Assembly (NCBI GenBank): GCA_018818065.1
Contig: JAHISV010000005.1
Location: forward strand, 1,036,527 to 1,100,526
Length of the DNA: 64,000 nucleotides
DNA from: Bacteroidota bacterium
GTDB lineage: Bacteria; Bacteroidota; Ignavibacteria; Ignavibacteriales; Melioribacteraceae
Direction: 5' to 3'
Under the pieces are notes generated by a model that did not search any database, was not told where the DNA came from, and saw only the letters and a list, made by a program, of their open reading frames with translations. The position numbers and the translations under genes are program-made. The first letter of the stretch is position 1. Every line of letters starts with the position of its first letter. This document shows positions 45,772 through 55,977 of the stretch, one piece after another.

Positions 45772-46014
45772 ATGCCAAATTACGATTATAAATGTCTGGA
45801 ATGCCAATACGAGTTTGAAGTATTTCAAAAAATGACCGATAGTGCTTTGACAGAATGTCCGGCATGTAAAGGTTCCGTTAAAAGATTGATTGGCGCTGGT
45901 CTTGGTCCAATTTTCAAGGGGAGTGGCTTTTATCAAACGGATTATAAAAATAGCAAACCTGCTTCAACATCCACTTCTGATACTGCTTCTGCTGCAACAG
46001 GAAAGTTAAAATAA
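45772..46014 (+). CDS. FmdB-family zinc-ribbon protein
   Basis: An 80-residue small protein of the FmdB/CxxC-CxxC regulatory group. It starts MPNYDYKCLECQYEFEVFQ and has a second CPACKG, four cysteines forming a zinc ribbon. A GAGSGF/KGSGFYQTDYKNS stretch conserved in the family follows, then a low-complexity Ser/Thr/Ala tail. AAGGA precedes the ATG. The function of the family is poorly defined. Confidence 0.88.
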   Translation: MPNYDYKCLECQYEFEVFQKMTDSALTECPACKGSVKRLIGAGLGPIFKGSGFYQTDYKNSKPASTSTSDTASAATGKLK

Positions 46015-46015
46015 A

Positions 46016-46044
46016 ATTCTCCTGCTAGTTTTTAGCAGGAGAAT
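46016..46044. terminator. Bidirectional terminator between convergent genes
   Basis: A perfect 12-bp stem (46016-46027 with 46033-46044) and 5-nt loop lies between the FmdB-like stop and the stop of the minus-strand outer-membrane gene. On the minus strand it is followed by a T-rich tract. Confidence 0.85.
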
Positions 46045-46055
46045 CCAATTTCGCA

Positions 46056-49000
46056 TTAGAAATCGAGTCCTATTGAGAAATAATATCTCGGTTTAGAGAA
46101 CTGATTGAGATCATATGTCCAAGCTACATCCAATCTCCATAAAAAGAAGAAAGCCATCCGAGCACCAAAACCAGTTCCTATTAATAAATTGTCCGTTACA
46201 GTTTTCCCGGAAGTATTTTGTTTGAATAGTTTTAATGCACTATTGTCTTCCCATGCAGTACCCACATCAACAAATGCTGTTCCCATTATATTGGAAAGCA
46301 AAATTGGTATAGGCCCGGTTACGAGATAACGGATTAATGGCATTCTTAGCTCGAGATTAACAAGGGAATATTTTGTCCCGATTTGCTCCGCATAGTCATA
46401 ACCTCTTAATGGAAGAGCCGGGCTAAGGAAAGCAAAATCTGAAGCATCTTTTAAAGGAATTTCACCAGTCTTGAATTTTCTGTTTAACCAGTTATCAGTT
46501 CCGCCAAGAATAAAACGCTGAGGGTTGGCACCACCCGAGTAACCACCTGAAAATCTTATCACGAAAGAATTATCAAACCAGAATCTGAAATACTTTCTGT
46601 AATCCCAAACAATCGAATAGAAGCTTTGTTTGGATTTCATTAATCCGGGATCGCCAAATAATGTAGTATAAAACCTTGTTCCTTCTATTGGTGATGTGTA
46701 TCCCCAGAAAGTATTATCATAAGTGTAGCCCACAGATGGAATTGTAAATGTATTTTTCTGAGTCTCTATTTGAACATTATCCAGGTTTTCGGAAGTAACT
46801 GTTTGTAAACTTAGAGCAAAATCAAGTCGTTCAAATCTACTGATGGGATAACTGGCGTTAACTGTTCCGGTTATATTTCTGAAACGATGAAGCTCTGAAA
46901 AGTAACCATTGCTAAGATATACGAAGCGAGCGGTATGGAAGAATGAAACTCCATAATTAGTTCTGTTCTCAAGGTTCATATAAGAAAGGCCATAGTCGCT
47001 ATTCTTTAAATCGATTTGCATACTTGTAACACCAATAAGTCTGTGGTTTCCCAACATATCACTAAAGGATAGGACTGTTGTTCCCATAAGTCCATACAGA
47101 GTTCCATACCCGGCATTAGCGTAAACCAAATCGGGAGAGAAATTAATCTTATATCTGTTTACCAAATAATTGCCCTCATCGTCAAGAGTTTCCTTAAATA
47201 ATTCTACTTTTCGGGCAGCGTCTTCTTTCTTTTTTTCTACAACATCTTCACGTCCAAAAATATAATTTGAATAATCTGCTACAACAGAATCTCTTACAAT
47301 TACTTCTTCCTCATCCTCAAATTGACCTGCAAATATTTGTGGGGAATCAAGAGAATCAAATGAGAGATCTTCTACATCGGTGGAATCCGATTCAACTTCA
47401 GAAGACGCAACATTAACCATATTGCTATCTTCAGGTTCAGCCAGAGCATCATCTTTATTGTCACTATTCATTTGAAAAGCAGGGCGCGATTCCAGCGATG
47501 GATGATCAACAGAGGGTGAAGTTGCCATGAGTTCAGGAACTTCCTGATCGTCTTTATTTTGTTCTTCAATGAGCTTTGACATATAATGTGTTGGTTCAAG
47601 TTGCTCCAGCTTCAAATCAATTTCAAATGGATTATTCATAATGAAAATGTTATTGCCATCTTTGTATTCACTATCAAAAACAAGTTTCATACCATCGTCA
47701 GTTAAAGAAAGTTGTTGAATACTAACGATGGAGTTAGTGATAGGTACGGCCGGTAAATCAGTAATTGATGAAACGTTATCATCGTCTTCAAACACTACTC
47801 TTTTTTTATAGATGTTATCAATACCATTATAATCAGAAATGAATAGAACATATTTCCCATCCGGTGAAACTACCGGTGTTTGCTCATAGCTTAATGGCCA
47901 GTCAGTTACTCTTACCAGATCACCACTTATGATGTCAGCCGTGTAGAGATCAAATTGACCAATGCTGTGGTAGTAAATATCAAACGAGGGATCCAGATGT
48001 TCGGTTGATAAATATTCACCACGATCGGAGGAAAAAACTATATGTTTTGAATCCGGGTACCAGCTAATACTTGTTTCGGTAAACTGATCATTTGTAAAGT
48101 TGATAAGCTTCTGGCTTTCAATTTCATACAAATATATGTCTGATTGAACAGCATTCATTCCCACGAAAGCGAGTGACTTGCCATCCGGGGACCAGCTTGT
48201 GTTGCCAATACTGGTCATGACAAAAGGAAGTTTGTAAGATTCTTCTGTTTCCGTATCAATAATGTTAATTGTATCATAACCGCCGGTTTTTGTTACAACC
48301 ACTAGTCTTTTGTTGTCAGGTGCCCAGCAAAGAGAAGGGTAGAGAGGATTAACCTCTTCAAAATCCATAGACTTTCCGGTTTCCGCTATTTTTTTTATTA
48401 CTTCACCATCAAGAGTATTCAATATGTAAACATCAAGAAAAATGTCACGGTTAGATATAAAAGCTACTTTATCTCCCCGTGGAGAAACAACTGAACTTGC
48501 ATTGTATGAGCCGTATACATCTTTATCAATTCCGGTTAATCGCTTCGAAAATTCATCCGGATCTGCCCTAAAGGCAATTTCTGGCCAATATTGTTTCTTA
48601 AGGTACTTATGCCAGTTTTCGCTTAACTCTTCCATACTAAGACCGAGTGCAGCTTTAAACCCAGCCTCTAATCCGCCATTATTTTTTATCTTTGTAAGAA
48701 TCTCGCCAACTTTTTCATGTCCATACTTTTCGGCAATGTAAAAGAACAAACTCTCGCCGGCTCTATAACTTATATAACCACCCATTCTTGTAATTTCAGG
48801 CAAAGATTCACTAATAGTGACATTCCTCATAAACTGATCTGTTTTTGTCTCCATCCGGATTGAAAGATATTCTGACATACCTTCCTTATACCATTGAGGA
48901 AGATTAAGTGTTATATTTTTTGAAATGATGTTTTGCAATGTTCCGCCATACAGCATATCGTTCATTACAGCATGAACAAGTTCGTGGTGGAGAGTGCTTT

Positions 49001-49382
49001 TAAATTTTGAATAATCACCATCAAATGGCATTACTATTCTATTTTTAAATGGTTCTGTAAAACCACCTATTCCCTGGCTTAGGTAGATATCCGCTGTATT
49101 TGTTTCCTGAAAATCATTGTGGGAGTTATAAATGATGATAGATATACGATTATTTATTTGATAGTTAATGTCGCTCGAAATGCTTTCGAGTGCATCTTCC
49201 AGAGCTTTGGAAGCAAATTCGGCCAAAAGTTTCCCTTCTTCGGAAAAATACAAATCAAAATGTTTGGTTTGAATGAAAAACCAGTCGAACTTTTTATAAT
49301 TAACCTTATTTTGCCCAAACTGACCGAAAACATTTACGGATAATATCAGAGTGAAAACAATTAAGTTGGTTAAGCGCTTCAT
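46056..49382 (-). CDS. Peptidase-MA / TolB-propeller / Omp85-barrel fusion protein
   Basis: The ATG at 49382 (AGGTG 6 nt before it) gives 1108 residues; an upstream GTG would add three. The order is: signal peptide (1-20); a peptidase-MA-like metalloprotease domain with HELVH at 133-137 and a downstream Glu in WYKEGMSEYLS; a TolB/PD40-type beta-propeller (about 280-590; repeated SWSPDGKSLAFVG, VVSPDGKYVLFIS); an acidic linker (about 610-730); and a C-terminal bacterial surface antigen (Omp85) barrel ending YYFSIGLDF. The terminal Phe suits Bam recognition. Function is unknown, likely an outer-membrane protein with a periplasmic propeller and protease. It is the last gene of the envelope run. 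Confidence 0.83.
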   Translation of the reverse strand: MKRLTNLIVFTLILSVNVFGQFGQNKVNYKKFDWFFIQTKHFDLYFSEEGKLLAEFASKALEDALESISSDINYQINNRISIIIYNSHNDFQETNTADIYLSQGIGGFTEPFKNRIVMPFDGDYSKFKSTLHHELVHAVMNDMLYGGTLQNIISKNITLNLPQWYKEGMSEYLSIRMETKTDQFMRNVTISESLPEITRMGGYISYRAGESLFFYIAEKYGHEKVGEILTKIKNNGGLEAGFKAALGLSMEELSENWHKYLKKQYWPEIAFRADPDEFSKRLTGIDKDVYGSYNASSVVSPRGDKVAFISNRDIFLDVYILNTLDGEVIKKIAETGKSMDFEEVNPLYPSLCWAPDNKRLVVVTKTGGYDTINIIDTETEESYKLPFVMTSIGNTSWSPDGKSLAFVGMNAVQSDIYLYEIESQKLINFTNDQFTETSISWYPDSKHIVFSSDRGEYLSTEHLDPSFDIYYHSIGQFDLYTADIISGDLVRVTDWPLSYEQTPVVSPDGKYVLFISDYNGIDNIYKKRVVFEDDDNVSSITDLPAVPITNSIVSIQQLSLTDDGMKLVFDSEYKDGNNIFIMNNPFEIDLKLEQLEPTHYMSKLIEEQNKDDQEVPELMATSPSVDHPSLESRPAFQMNSDNKDDALAEPEDSNMVNVASSEVESDSTDVEDLSFDSLDSPQIFAGQFEDEEEVIVRDSVVADYSNYIFGREDVVEKKKEDAARKVELFKETLDDEGNYLVNRYKINFSPDLVYANAGYGTLYGLMGTTVLSFSDMLGNHRLIGVTSMQIDLKNSDYGLSYMNLENRTNYGVSFFHTARFVYLSNGYFSELHRFRNITGTVNASYPISRFERLDFALSLQTVTSENLDNVQIETQKNTFTIPSVGYTYDNTFWGYTSPIEGTRFYTTLFGDPGLMKSKQSFYSIVWDYRKYFRFWFDNSFVIRFSGGYSGGANPQRFILGGTDNWLNRKFKTGEIPLKDASDFAFLSPALPLRGYDYAEQIGTKYSLVNLELRMPLIRYLVTGPIPILLSNIMGTAFVDVGTAWEDNSALKLFKQNTSGKTVTDNLLIGTGFGARMAFFFLWRLDVAWTYDLNQFSKPRYYFSIGLDF

Positions 49383-49414
49383 ATTTATCACCTGCTAATT
49401 TTCAATTCTATTTG

Positions 49415-51514
49415 TTATTGATCAACAATCGAAAAATCGACTTCTCTTCTCTTGTTATCTACCCGTTCCAATTTTACATAAACTTTATCTCCCAATCTAT
49501 ACCTTTTTCCGGTATCACGACCAATGAGGGAGTGGTTCTTCTCATCCAGGATATAATAATCATTCTCCAAAGAGCCTAATCTTACAAGTCCTTCAGATAA
49601 TGTATCTTTTAATTCAACAAAAAATCCGAAGTTTGTGATCCCGGAAATTATGCCTAAAAATTCGTGACCTAATTTATTTTGTAAGTATTCCATCTGTTTC
49701 ATTTTAACAGATAATCGTTCAGCGTTAATCGCTTTCCTTTCCTGTGCAGAAATATGAGTGCAAATTTCTTCCAACTCATTATGCGAGTAAGAATTAATTT
49801 TAAAATCTTTGGCAAAATCTGCAAGTAATATATGAACAACTAAATCTGCAAACCGTCTTATGGGCGACGTAAAGTGAGAGTAATTTTCAAAGCCCAATCC
49901 ATAATGACCAATGTTATCAGTAGTATAAACAGCTTTAGCCATGGCACGTATGGCAACTCCGTTAACAACGGCATCTTCGTCGGTTCCTTTAACCTGTTCA
50001 AGCAACTGTTGAAATTGTTTCGAATTATTTGAGGCACTTGCATTAAAAGAGAACCCTAGAGATTTAACAAATTTAGCGAACTCATTCAGTCTGTCAGGTT
50101 CCGGCAGATCGTGAACTCTGTAAACAAAATTGCCAGCCTCTTCTTTATTATTTTTAATTATATGGTTAGCAACTATTTGATTTGCAAGCAGCATAAATTC
50201 TTCAATCAGGTTATGGCTTTCTAACAATTTTTTTATCTCAATTGTTAGAGGCACGCCATCCTCGTTTAGTTTAAATTCCACTTCGGGAGTGTAAAAATTA
50301 ATGCTCCCTTTTTCCATCCGCTTGCGTCTTAAATTCTTTGCCAGATTATTAAGAAGTTGAAGCAACTCAACATTTTCACCCGAGCCTTCGTCCAGTATTT
50401 TTTGTACTTCCTTGTAAGTATATCTTCTTTTACTTCTAATGATTGATTTTGCAATTTTGTAATTTTCAACTTTCCCCTGAGGAGTTATTTCTGAGATAAC
50501 TGAGTACGTCAATCTATCCTCATCCGGAACGAGGGAGCATATTACATTTGAGAGCCGCTCCGGTATCATCGGAATTACTTTCCCAACAAGATAAACACTG
50601 TTCGCACGGTTCAAGGCTTCTTCATAAATATGACTGCCAATATTTACATAATGACTAACATCTGCGATATGAACACCAAGTTCAAAATTCTTATTTGGCA
50701 GCCGTTTAAGAGAAACCGCGTCATCAAAATCTTTAGCATCATCAGGGTCAATTGTAACAATTAACTCATCCCTTAAATCTAACCTTTTCTTAATTTCGTC
50801 AGTTGGGATCTCCAGGGAAATTTTCTCAGCCTCCCGAAGTACATTTTCAGGGAATTTGAAAGTAAGCCCAATCTCATGAGCAATTGAAGCAATTTCAGCA
50901 TCATACGAACCAGCTTTACCCAGCACCGATGTTATTTCACCTTCAGGATTTAACAGGGGATTTGTCCATTCGATATTTGAGACACAAACTTTGTCACCGT
51001 TTTTTGCCCCATTCAGAGCGTCTTCCGGTATATAAATATCGCGGTGTATTTTTTTATCATCCGGCAGCACAAAATAAAAGGATTTTGCCTTTTCCAAAAC
51101 TCCGACAATTTCTGTCCGGGCTCTGCTTACTATATCAATTACCTTGCCTTCGGGGTTTTTTCCTCTCTTTTTAGCCAATAATTCAACCTCGACTGTATCC
51201 CCGTTAAAAGCAGTACTCAGGTACTTTTCAGGTATGAATATATCACCGAGTTTTTCATTTTTCATGAGAACAAAACCATAATTTCCCTCATGAGAAAGTT
51301 GAAGTGTACCTGTTGTTTTGTTGTCAGAGGCTGCAGGTTTAAAATATCGTTTGCCCACCCGATCCAGCCAGCCACTTTTGTACAATTTGTGCAGAGCATC
51401 TTTGAGCGATGCATATTCGTGTGGCTCTGTGATATAAAGCTTTTTAGACAACTCCTTTGGCTTAATGCTAATTGAAGGATGATTGTTAAAGAATTTCTTA
51501 ATTTGTTTTTGCAT
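49415..51514 (-). CDS. rnr: Ribonuclease R
   Basis: RNase R degrades structured RNA 3' to 5'. The 699-residue protein has N-terminal helix-turn-helix and cold-shock domains, then the RNB catalytic domain with DPDDAKDFDDAVSL near 255 (metal-binding aspartates) and YSHFTSPIRRFADLVVH, and a C-terminal S1 domain (LGHEFLGIISGITNFGFFVEL). The start overlaps the tamB stop as TAATG, so translation is likely coupled. Length is slightly shorter than in E. coli because there is no lysine-rich tail. Confidence 0.95.
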   Translation of the reverse strand: MQKQIKKFFNNHPSISIKPKELSKKLYITEPHEYASLKDALHKLYKSGWLDRVGKRYFKPAASDNKTTGTLQLSHEGNYGFVLMKNEKLGDIFIPEKYLSTAFNGDTVEVELLAKKRGKNPEGKVIDIVSRARTEIVGVLEKAKSFYFVLPDDKKIHRDIYIPEDALNGAKNGDKVCVSNIEWTNPLLNPEGEITSVLGKAGSYDAEIASIAHEIGLTFKFPENVLREAEKISLEIPTDEIKKRLDLRDELIVTIDPDDAKDFDDAVSLKRLPNKNFELGVHIADVSHYVNIGSHIYEEALNRANSVYLVGKVIPMIPERLSNVICSLVPDEDRLTYSVISEITPQGKVENYKIAKSIIRSKRRYTYKEVQKILDEGSGENVELLQLLNNLAKNLRRKRMEKGSINFYTPEVEFKLNEDGVPLTIEIKKLLESHNLIEEFMLLANQIVANHIIKNNKEEAGNFVYRVHDLPEPDRLNEFAKFVKSLGFSFNASASNNSKQFQQLLEQVKGTDEDAVVNGVAIRAMAKAVYTTDNIGHYGLGFENYSHFTSPIRRFADLVVHILLADFAKDFKINSYSHNELEEICTHISAQERKAINAERLSVKMKQMEYLQNKLGHEFLGIISGITNFGFFVELKDTLSEGLVRLGSLENDYYILDEKNHSLIGRDTGKRYRLGDKVYVKLERVDNKRREVDFSIVDQ

Positions 51515-54500
51515 TAAAATTCAAACCTATATTTTAAACCAAATTCAGTAATTAATTTCGAACCGACAAAATCTTTTACAATTGGTTCTTTTCTTTCCAA
51601 CCGAATAAGGAAGTTAGGGTTAAACAAATATTCTATCCTTAAGTTCGGATTATTTAATTGATTTATTGTAGTACCGATTTTATACCTGACATTTTGTATT
51701 TTGCCTGCTACAGTAACGTTGCTTGCTTCGAATGCACTTAAATTATTTATTTGAATATCGCTAACGTAATCTCCAAAGGTGGAATTTGCAAAATTAGTTA
51801 GAACTGAACCGATAAGCGCTCCAGTTGTATTCTGAACAAAACTTTGATCGAGGGCCGAGAGATCATTCTTAAACTTTCCTACCAGTACCATAGAGAATGC
51901 ATCAGCCATATCATATCTATCATCTTTTACATTATTATCTATATTTCTTTTCCCGATATAAACTCCTGTGTTTTCCGGATTTCCGGCAAGGTTTTTGCCA
52001 ATTTCCTCAACACGTCCTTGCAAACTCATTTTTACTGCAATGTCCTCTGGGCTTTCGTTCTCATTAAATTTATATGTAGTAGTATATGTAGCAATCACAT
52101 CGAGAAAAGGATTTGTTATATCAGACTCGAATCGGATACTCCCGTCAGCCTGAAAAGTTTTGTAATATTCCAGCTTCGAACCCGGCTGGAGAATGAATTC
52201 CCCCTGTGCATTCGGTACGCCATCGATGGTTCTAAAATCCAGGTCACCGGTAGCGTAAACAATAAGTTTTTGATTTGCCGCTTTCGAGAGTATAAATTCT
52301 AATTTTGCATCGTTCTCTATTTCCATATAAAGGTTGAAATCAAAGGGGTTCTTTTCATCAAACTTATCCATGGCTTTTTGTTCATCAATATCTGAAAGGA
52401 ATTTAGCAACTTTTAATTTGGTAAGATCCAATTTGGAGGAATCAACTACTATTTTATAAATGAAATTATCATTATTAAGAGAGTTTCCACTTGAACCAAG
52501 AGTATAAGTTAAATTCATTCTTTTCAAAAGAAGCGAGCCAGTCAATAAGGCATTGTGATTTTTGTAAATAAACTTCAAATCGTTCTTAGTTCCAATAAAT
52601 AGGTCACCATAAATTGTAGGAGAAACGCTTCGCGAGATATTGGAAAGAACTGTTAGGTCTCCATTAGTAGTAAGCTCTGCTTCACGGATATTAAATCCTT
52701 CAAGATAAATTTCTCCGGAACCATTAAGAGTACCGCTATATGTTGTGCTGCCTGCATTTGAAAGTTGAAAATTCGCAATTTCTATTCTGTCATCATCTAA
52801 TATGGTCAGGAATTTAAGAGAATAAAGCAGATTATTATAAGCCGATCTAAATTGCAAATCTGGTATATCAATTTGGCCGCTATAATGGAGATCATCGTAA
52901 TCGCCATAAACTTTTATGTCTGCCCTGATTTCGCCCTCTTGATCTGCTAAGGCTGGTATTGCATTACCAAATTGATTCAGATTAAAATCAACAGTTTTAA
53001 TGTCAATTGATATCAGTTCGCTCGGATCGTAGGATTTGTTTGAAGCAAATCCCAAATAAATTGGTAATTCACCTTCAGCTGTTATTTTTGTCTTTCCTTC
53101 GGCGTCAAGCAAAAAGAAAGAAGTTGAAAGTTTTCTGTTGTTGTAGCTAAACTGATTGGTAATTTTACCAAGGTTGGTTTTATCATAGTATACTTCAGTT
53201 GCTGACATAAAAGCTGATATTTTAGGTTCATCTATTGTGCCGCTAATGGATGAACTCAGATCAAAATCAGCTTGCAATCTGTTTTGGTTTGAATCGAACA
53301 GGTACCTGCTAAAAATAATTCCGGGAACATTGTTAGTAGTAAAAAGTATGTCGATGTTTCCATTATTAAATGCTTTCCCACGTAAATTTATAGCGGCATT
53401 TTCATAATTTAGAGTAAGGTTTTTTACATCAAGGTATTCATCGGTGAATTCAATCTTTATTGGATCTTTATTTTCCCATGCCAGGTTTTTATATTCTGCC
53501 CAAAGTCTATTTACTAATAGCTCCTGTCGGGTACTGCTCATATCTAAAGAACCTTCAATTTCAAAAAGAAGGTCTTCACCAATACCCATAGCGCTATTTA
53601 TAAAAAGCGTTTTTTGGTTGAATATCATATCGCAATATAAATCCTTCATCCTCGTTCCGGCAAAAAGTTCACTTCCGGTTACGGAAACAGCACCAAACAA
53701 GTCATCGAAAATAAGACTCCTATTGTTTCGGGAAAAACTAAGGTCAGATTCAAAATTTGTCAGATAGAATGAATTGGCTCCTTTATATAGAAGGTATTTA
53801 AAATCAATACCGGTATTAATTGAAAAGCTAAGCGAATCATTTTTAATTGAACCGCTTCCGTTGCCGGAAATATCCAATTCATCAATATTCAGAAAAAGCG
53901 CTATAAGACTGAGATCTTTGAAATTGAACTGATAGTCTATATTGATATCTTTATCAATTATTGAAGGATAAATTTCAAGACCCTTTTCAGACTGAACGTT
54001 TTGATCGAATGGGGAAATATCATCAGCTTTTTGCTTGAATAGATCAATAATTGTTGCTGATTCGTAAGTAAGCAGGTCAATGGCATCACTCAAAGCAAAA
54101 TTTCCATTAATGTTGAAATCCGCGAAATCAGATTTGAGATTAATGTTCCTGTCCTGATCGTTTCTCAGCAATCCAAGTTCAAGGAATGAATCGGGAATCG
54201 GTCTGTTATTCAAAAAAGAATTTTCCAGGCTTAAGACAAAATTTCCTGAGATTTCATCAATGTTTACATTTTCCCCGGTGAGTCTAAAATCAAAATTAAA
54301 ATTTGATTGTAAAGTAGAATCCATAACAAACTTTGCCAGATTCAGTTTTTCCAATTGCCCGGTCAAATCATATTTTGGAATATTATGATCATTATAATCG
54401 AGATCGCCGACTAGATTTAGTTCAGCTGAATTAATAATGCCGCTAATACTTAAATTGGCAGCCAAAGTTATTGCCTTGGCAGAAAGTGTAAGCGAATCAA

Positions 54501-55977
54501 TGGAGTAATTTCCGATCTGAGAATTATTAATCTCACAATTGATCTCCGCATCCCACGACTCAGGCGAGGTTCCTTTCCCTTCGATTGAGATTGATGAATT
54601 TATTTTAGTATCAGAACCAACAAACATAAAAGCATTTAGATTTTCTGTCTCGACTGATACATCATATTCCAGATCATCAGGCTGAGTATTCAGAAAAACA
54701 TCCCCACTAATTTTTCCGCCACTTGTGTTGGCAAAAACTGTTGCATAAAACTGGGTTGGATAACCTTGAAAATAAGCCGTGGCGTCTGTTAAATATAAGT
54801 GGTCAAATTTTGGAAGGTCCAACGGCAGCAGCAGATTGTAAGCATCATCATAATGTAAATTACTATTTTTTACATAAGCTTCAACAATAAAATTAGAGGG
54901 GGTGTGAAGGTTTTTAATTCCCCCCGTGGCTTCGAAATATGTTTGCCCCAGCTCTACCTTCATGGTTGTAAAATTGAAATCTCCAAATTTGCCCTCTGCT
55001 TCCAATTCAATAAAAGGTCTTCCCTTTAAAATATCAGTAGCACCAATAAATGAAGTAAGTTCATCAAAATTAAACGGGCTTGCTGTTAAATTAAATTTTA
55101 GCGGGTAATCTGCGAATTCAGATAAATCTGCTGAATCAAATAGATTGAATTTTTCCAGTCGGGCTGATAATGTAAGTTCAGTGCTGTCACTTAACATGTA
55201 AAAATCATTAATTTCAGCGTATTTGCCAGATACGGCAATTTCACAGTTAAGCTCATTAAGATTAAATATGCCTATGTTGGTATTACAGGATAGATGAGAT
55301 ATGTCAACTCTGTATTCTGAAGCCGCAATATCAGCCTGTGCATCCAAATCAAGATCTAAATTCCTTAATATTAGGTCATCGGTTTCAAGTACCGGATGAA
55401 ACATTGTTGTGTCTCTAAACTGAAAGGACTTATTTGAAAAGTCGACATTTTTAAGTGAAAAATGATTCATTACTATACGGTAAGGAAACGGAGAAGGTTT
55501 TTCTTCGGGCAAATTAGTTGTTGTATCTGATACTTCTGAGGCATTTTCCTTTAAAGGATTTTTTAATGCCTGATCGATGTTCCAGATTGAATCCTGAAGT
55601 TCTTTAAGAGATACGAACGCATTACTGATTTCAAGTTTTCTTACATATATTTTTTTTAGCAATAATTGCAGGGGGCTGGTTTTTAGTTCTATCTTTTCTG
55701 CAAATAAAACTGTATCTGCTCCAGTAGTTAGGCTAACATTTCTCAGAAAGAGGGAAGTGAGTATTGTCCCGTCAATTTTTTCGATATTCAAGTATCCACT
55801 AATTGATGAGTTAACCTCTGTGAGTAAGAAGTTACGTAAGTATTCGCGAAAGGTATTTGTCTGACTAAATCCAATAAATAGTATCCCAATAACAGTAAAA
55901 AATATTCCGATGCTTATGAAAAAATTTACTGTTTTCTGGAATACTGTTCGTTTTATTTTACGGTTTCGTAAAAAAAT
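51514..55977 (-). CDS. tamB: TamB-type translocation/assembly module (DUF490) with probable ATT start
   Basis: TamB-like (AsmA-related) proteins are inner-membrane-anchored beta-helical bridges that carry phospholipids or assist outer-membrane protein assembly. The long beta-rich repeat body and the C-terminal DUF490 domain (FSMVLVGKF, LIGSVLTNFANSTFGDYV, ending FGLKYRFEF) are clear. The first TTG in frame (55789-55791) starts after the expected anchor. The frame continues upstream to a TGA at 55990-55992 and encodes TVNFFISIGIFFTVIGILFIGF, the missing signal-anchor helix. No ATG, GTG or TTG precedes it; ATT at 55975-55977 behind AGGT fits. This would be 1487 residues and overlap rfaE2 by 20 bp. 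Confidence 0.85.
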   Translation of the reverse strand: MFLRNRKIKRTVFQKTVNFFISIGIFFTVIGILFIGFSQTNTFREYLRNFLLTEVNSSISGYLNIEKIDGTILTSLFLRNVSLTTGADTVLFAEKIELKTSPLQLLLKKIYVRKLEISNAFVSLKELQDSIWNIDQALKNPLKENASEVSDTTTNLPEEKPSPFPYRIVMNHFSLKNVDFSNKSFQFRDTTMFHPVLETDDLILRNLDLDLDAQADIAASEYRVDISHLSCNTNIGIFNLNELNCEIAVSGKYAEINDFYMLSDSTELTLSARLEKFNLFDSADLSEFADYPLKFNLTASPFNFDELTSFIGATDILKGRPFIELEAEGKFGDFNFTTMKVELGQTYFEATGGIKNLHTPSNFIVEAYVKNSNLHYDDAYNLLLPLDLPKFDHLYLTDATAYFQGYPTQFYATVFANTSGGKISGDVFLNTQPDDLEYDVSVETENLNAFMFVGSDTKINSSISIEGKGTSPESWDAEINCEINNSQIGNYSIDSLTLSAKAITLAANLSISGIINSAELNLVGDLDYNDHNIPKYDLTGQLEKLNLAKFVMDSTLQSNFNFDFRLTGENVNIDEISGNFVLSLENSFLNNRPIPDSFLELGLLRNDQDRNINLKSDFADFNINGNFALSDAIDLLTYESATIIDLFKQKADDISPFDQNVQSEKGLEIYPSIIDKDINIDYQFNFKDLSLIALFLNIDELDISGNGSGSIKNDSLSFSINTGIDFKYLLYKGANSFYLTNFESDLSFSRNNRSLIFDDLFGAVSVTGSELFAGTRMKDLYCDMIFNQKTLFINSAMGIGEDLLFEIEGSLDMSSTRQELLVNRLWAEYKNLAWENKDPIKIEFTDEYLDVKNLTLNYENAAINLRGKAFNNGNIDILFTTNNVPGIIFSRYLFDSNQNRLQADFDLSSSISGTIDEPKISAFMSATEVYYDKTNLGKITNQFSYNNRKLSTSFFLLDAEGKTKITAEGELPIYLGFASNKSYDPSELISIDIKTVDFNLNQFGNAIPALADQEGEIRADIKVYGDYDDLHYSGQIDIPDLQFRSAYNNLLYSLKFLTILDDDRIEIANFQLSNAGSTTYSGTLNGSGEIYLEGFNIREAELTTNGDLTVLSNISRSVSPTIYGDLFIGTKNDLKFIYKNHNALLTGSLLLKRMNLTYTLGSSGNSLNNDNFIYKIVVDSSKLDLTKLKVAKFLSDIDEQKAMDKFDEKNPFDFNLYMEIENDAKLEFILSKAANQKLIVYATGDLDFRTIDGVPNAQGEFILQPGSKLEYYKTFQADGSIRFESDITNPFLDVIATYTTTYKFNENESPEDIAVKMSLQGRVEEIGKNLAGNPENTGVYIGKRNIDNNVKDDRYDMADAFSMVLVGKFKNDLSALDQSFVQNTTGALIGSVLTNFANSTFGDYVSDIQINNLSAFEASNVTVAGKIQNVRYKIGTTINQLNNPNLRIEYLFNPNFLIRLERKEPIVKDFVGSKLITEFGLKYRFEF

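Noticed and set aside
51844..52302. 152-codon plus-strand ORF opposite tamB
   Set aside because: Antisense to the conserved C-terminal part of tamB, without recognisable features.
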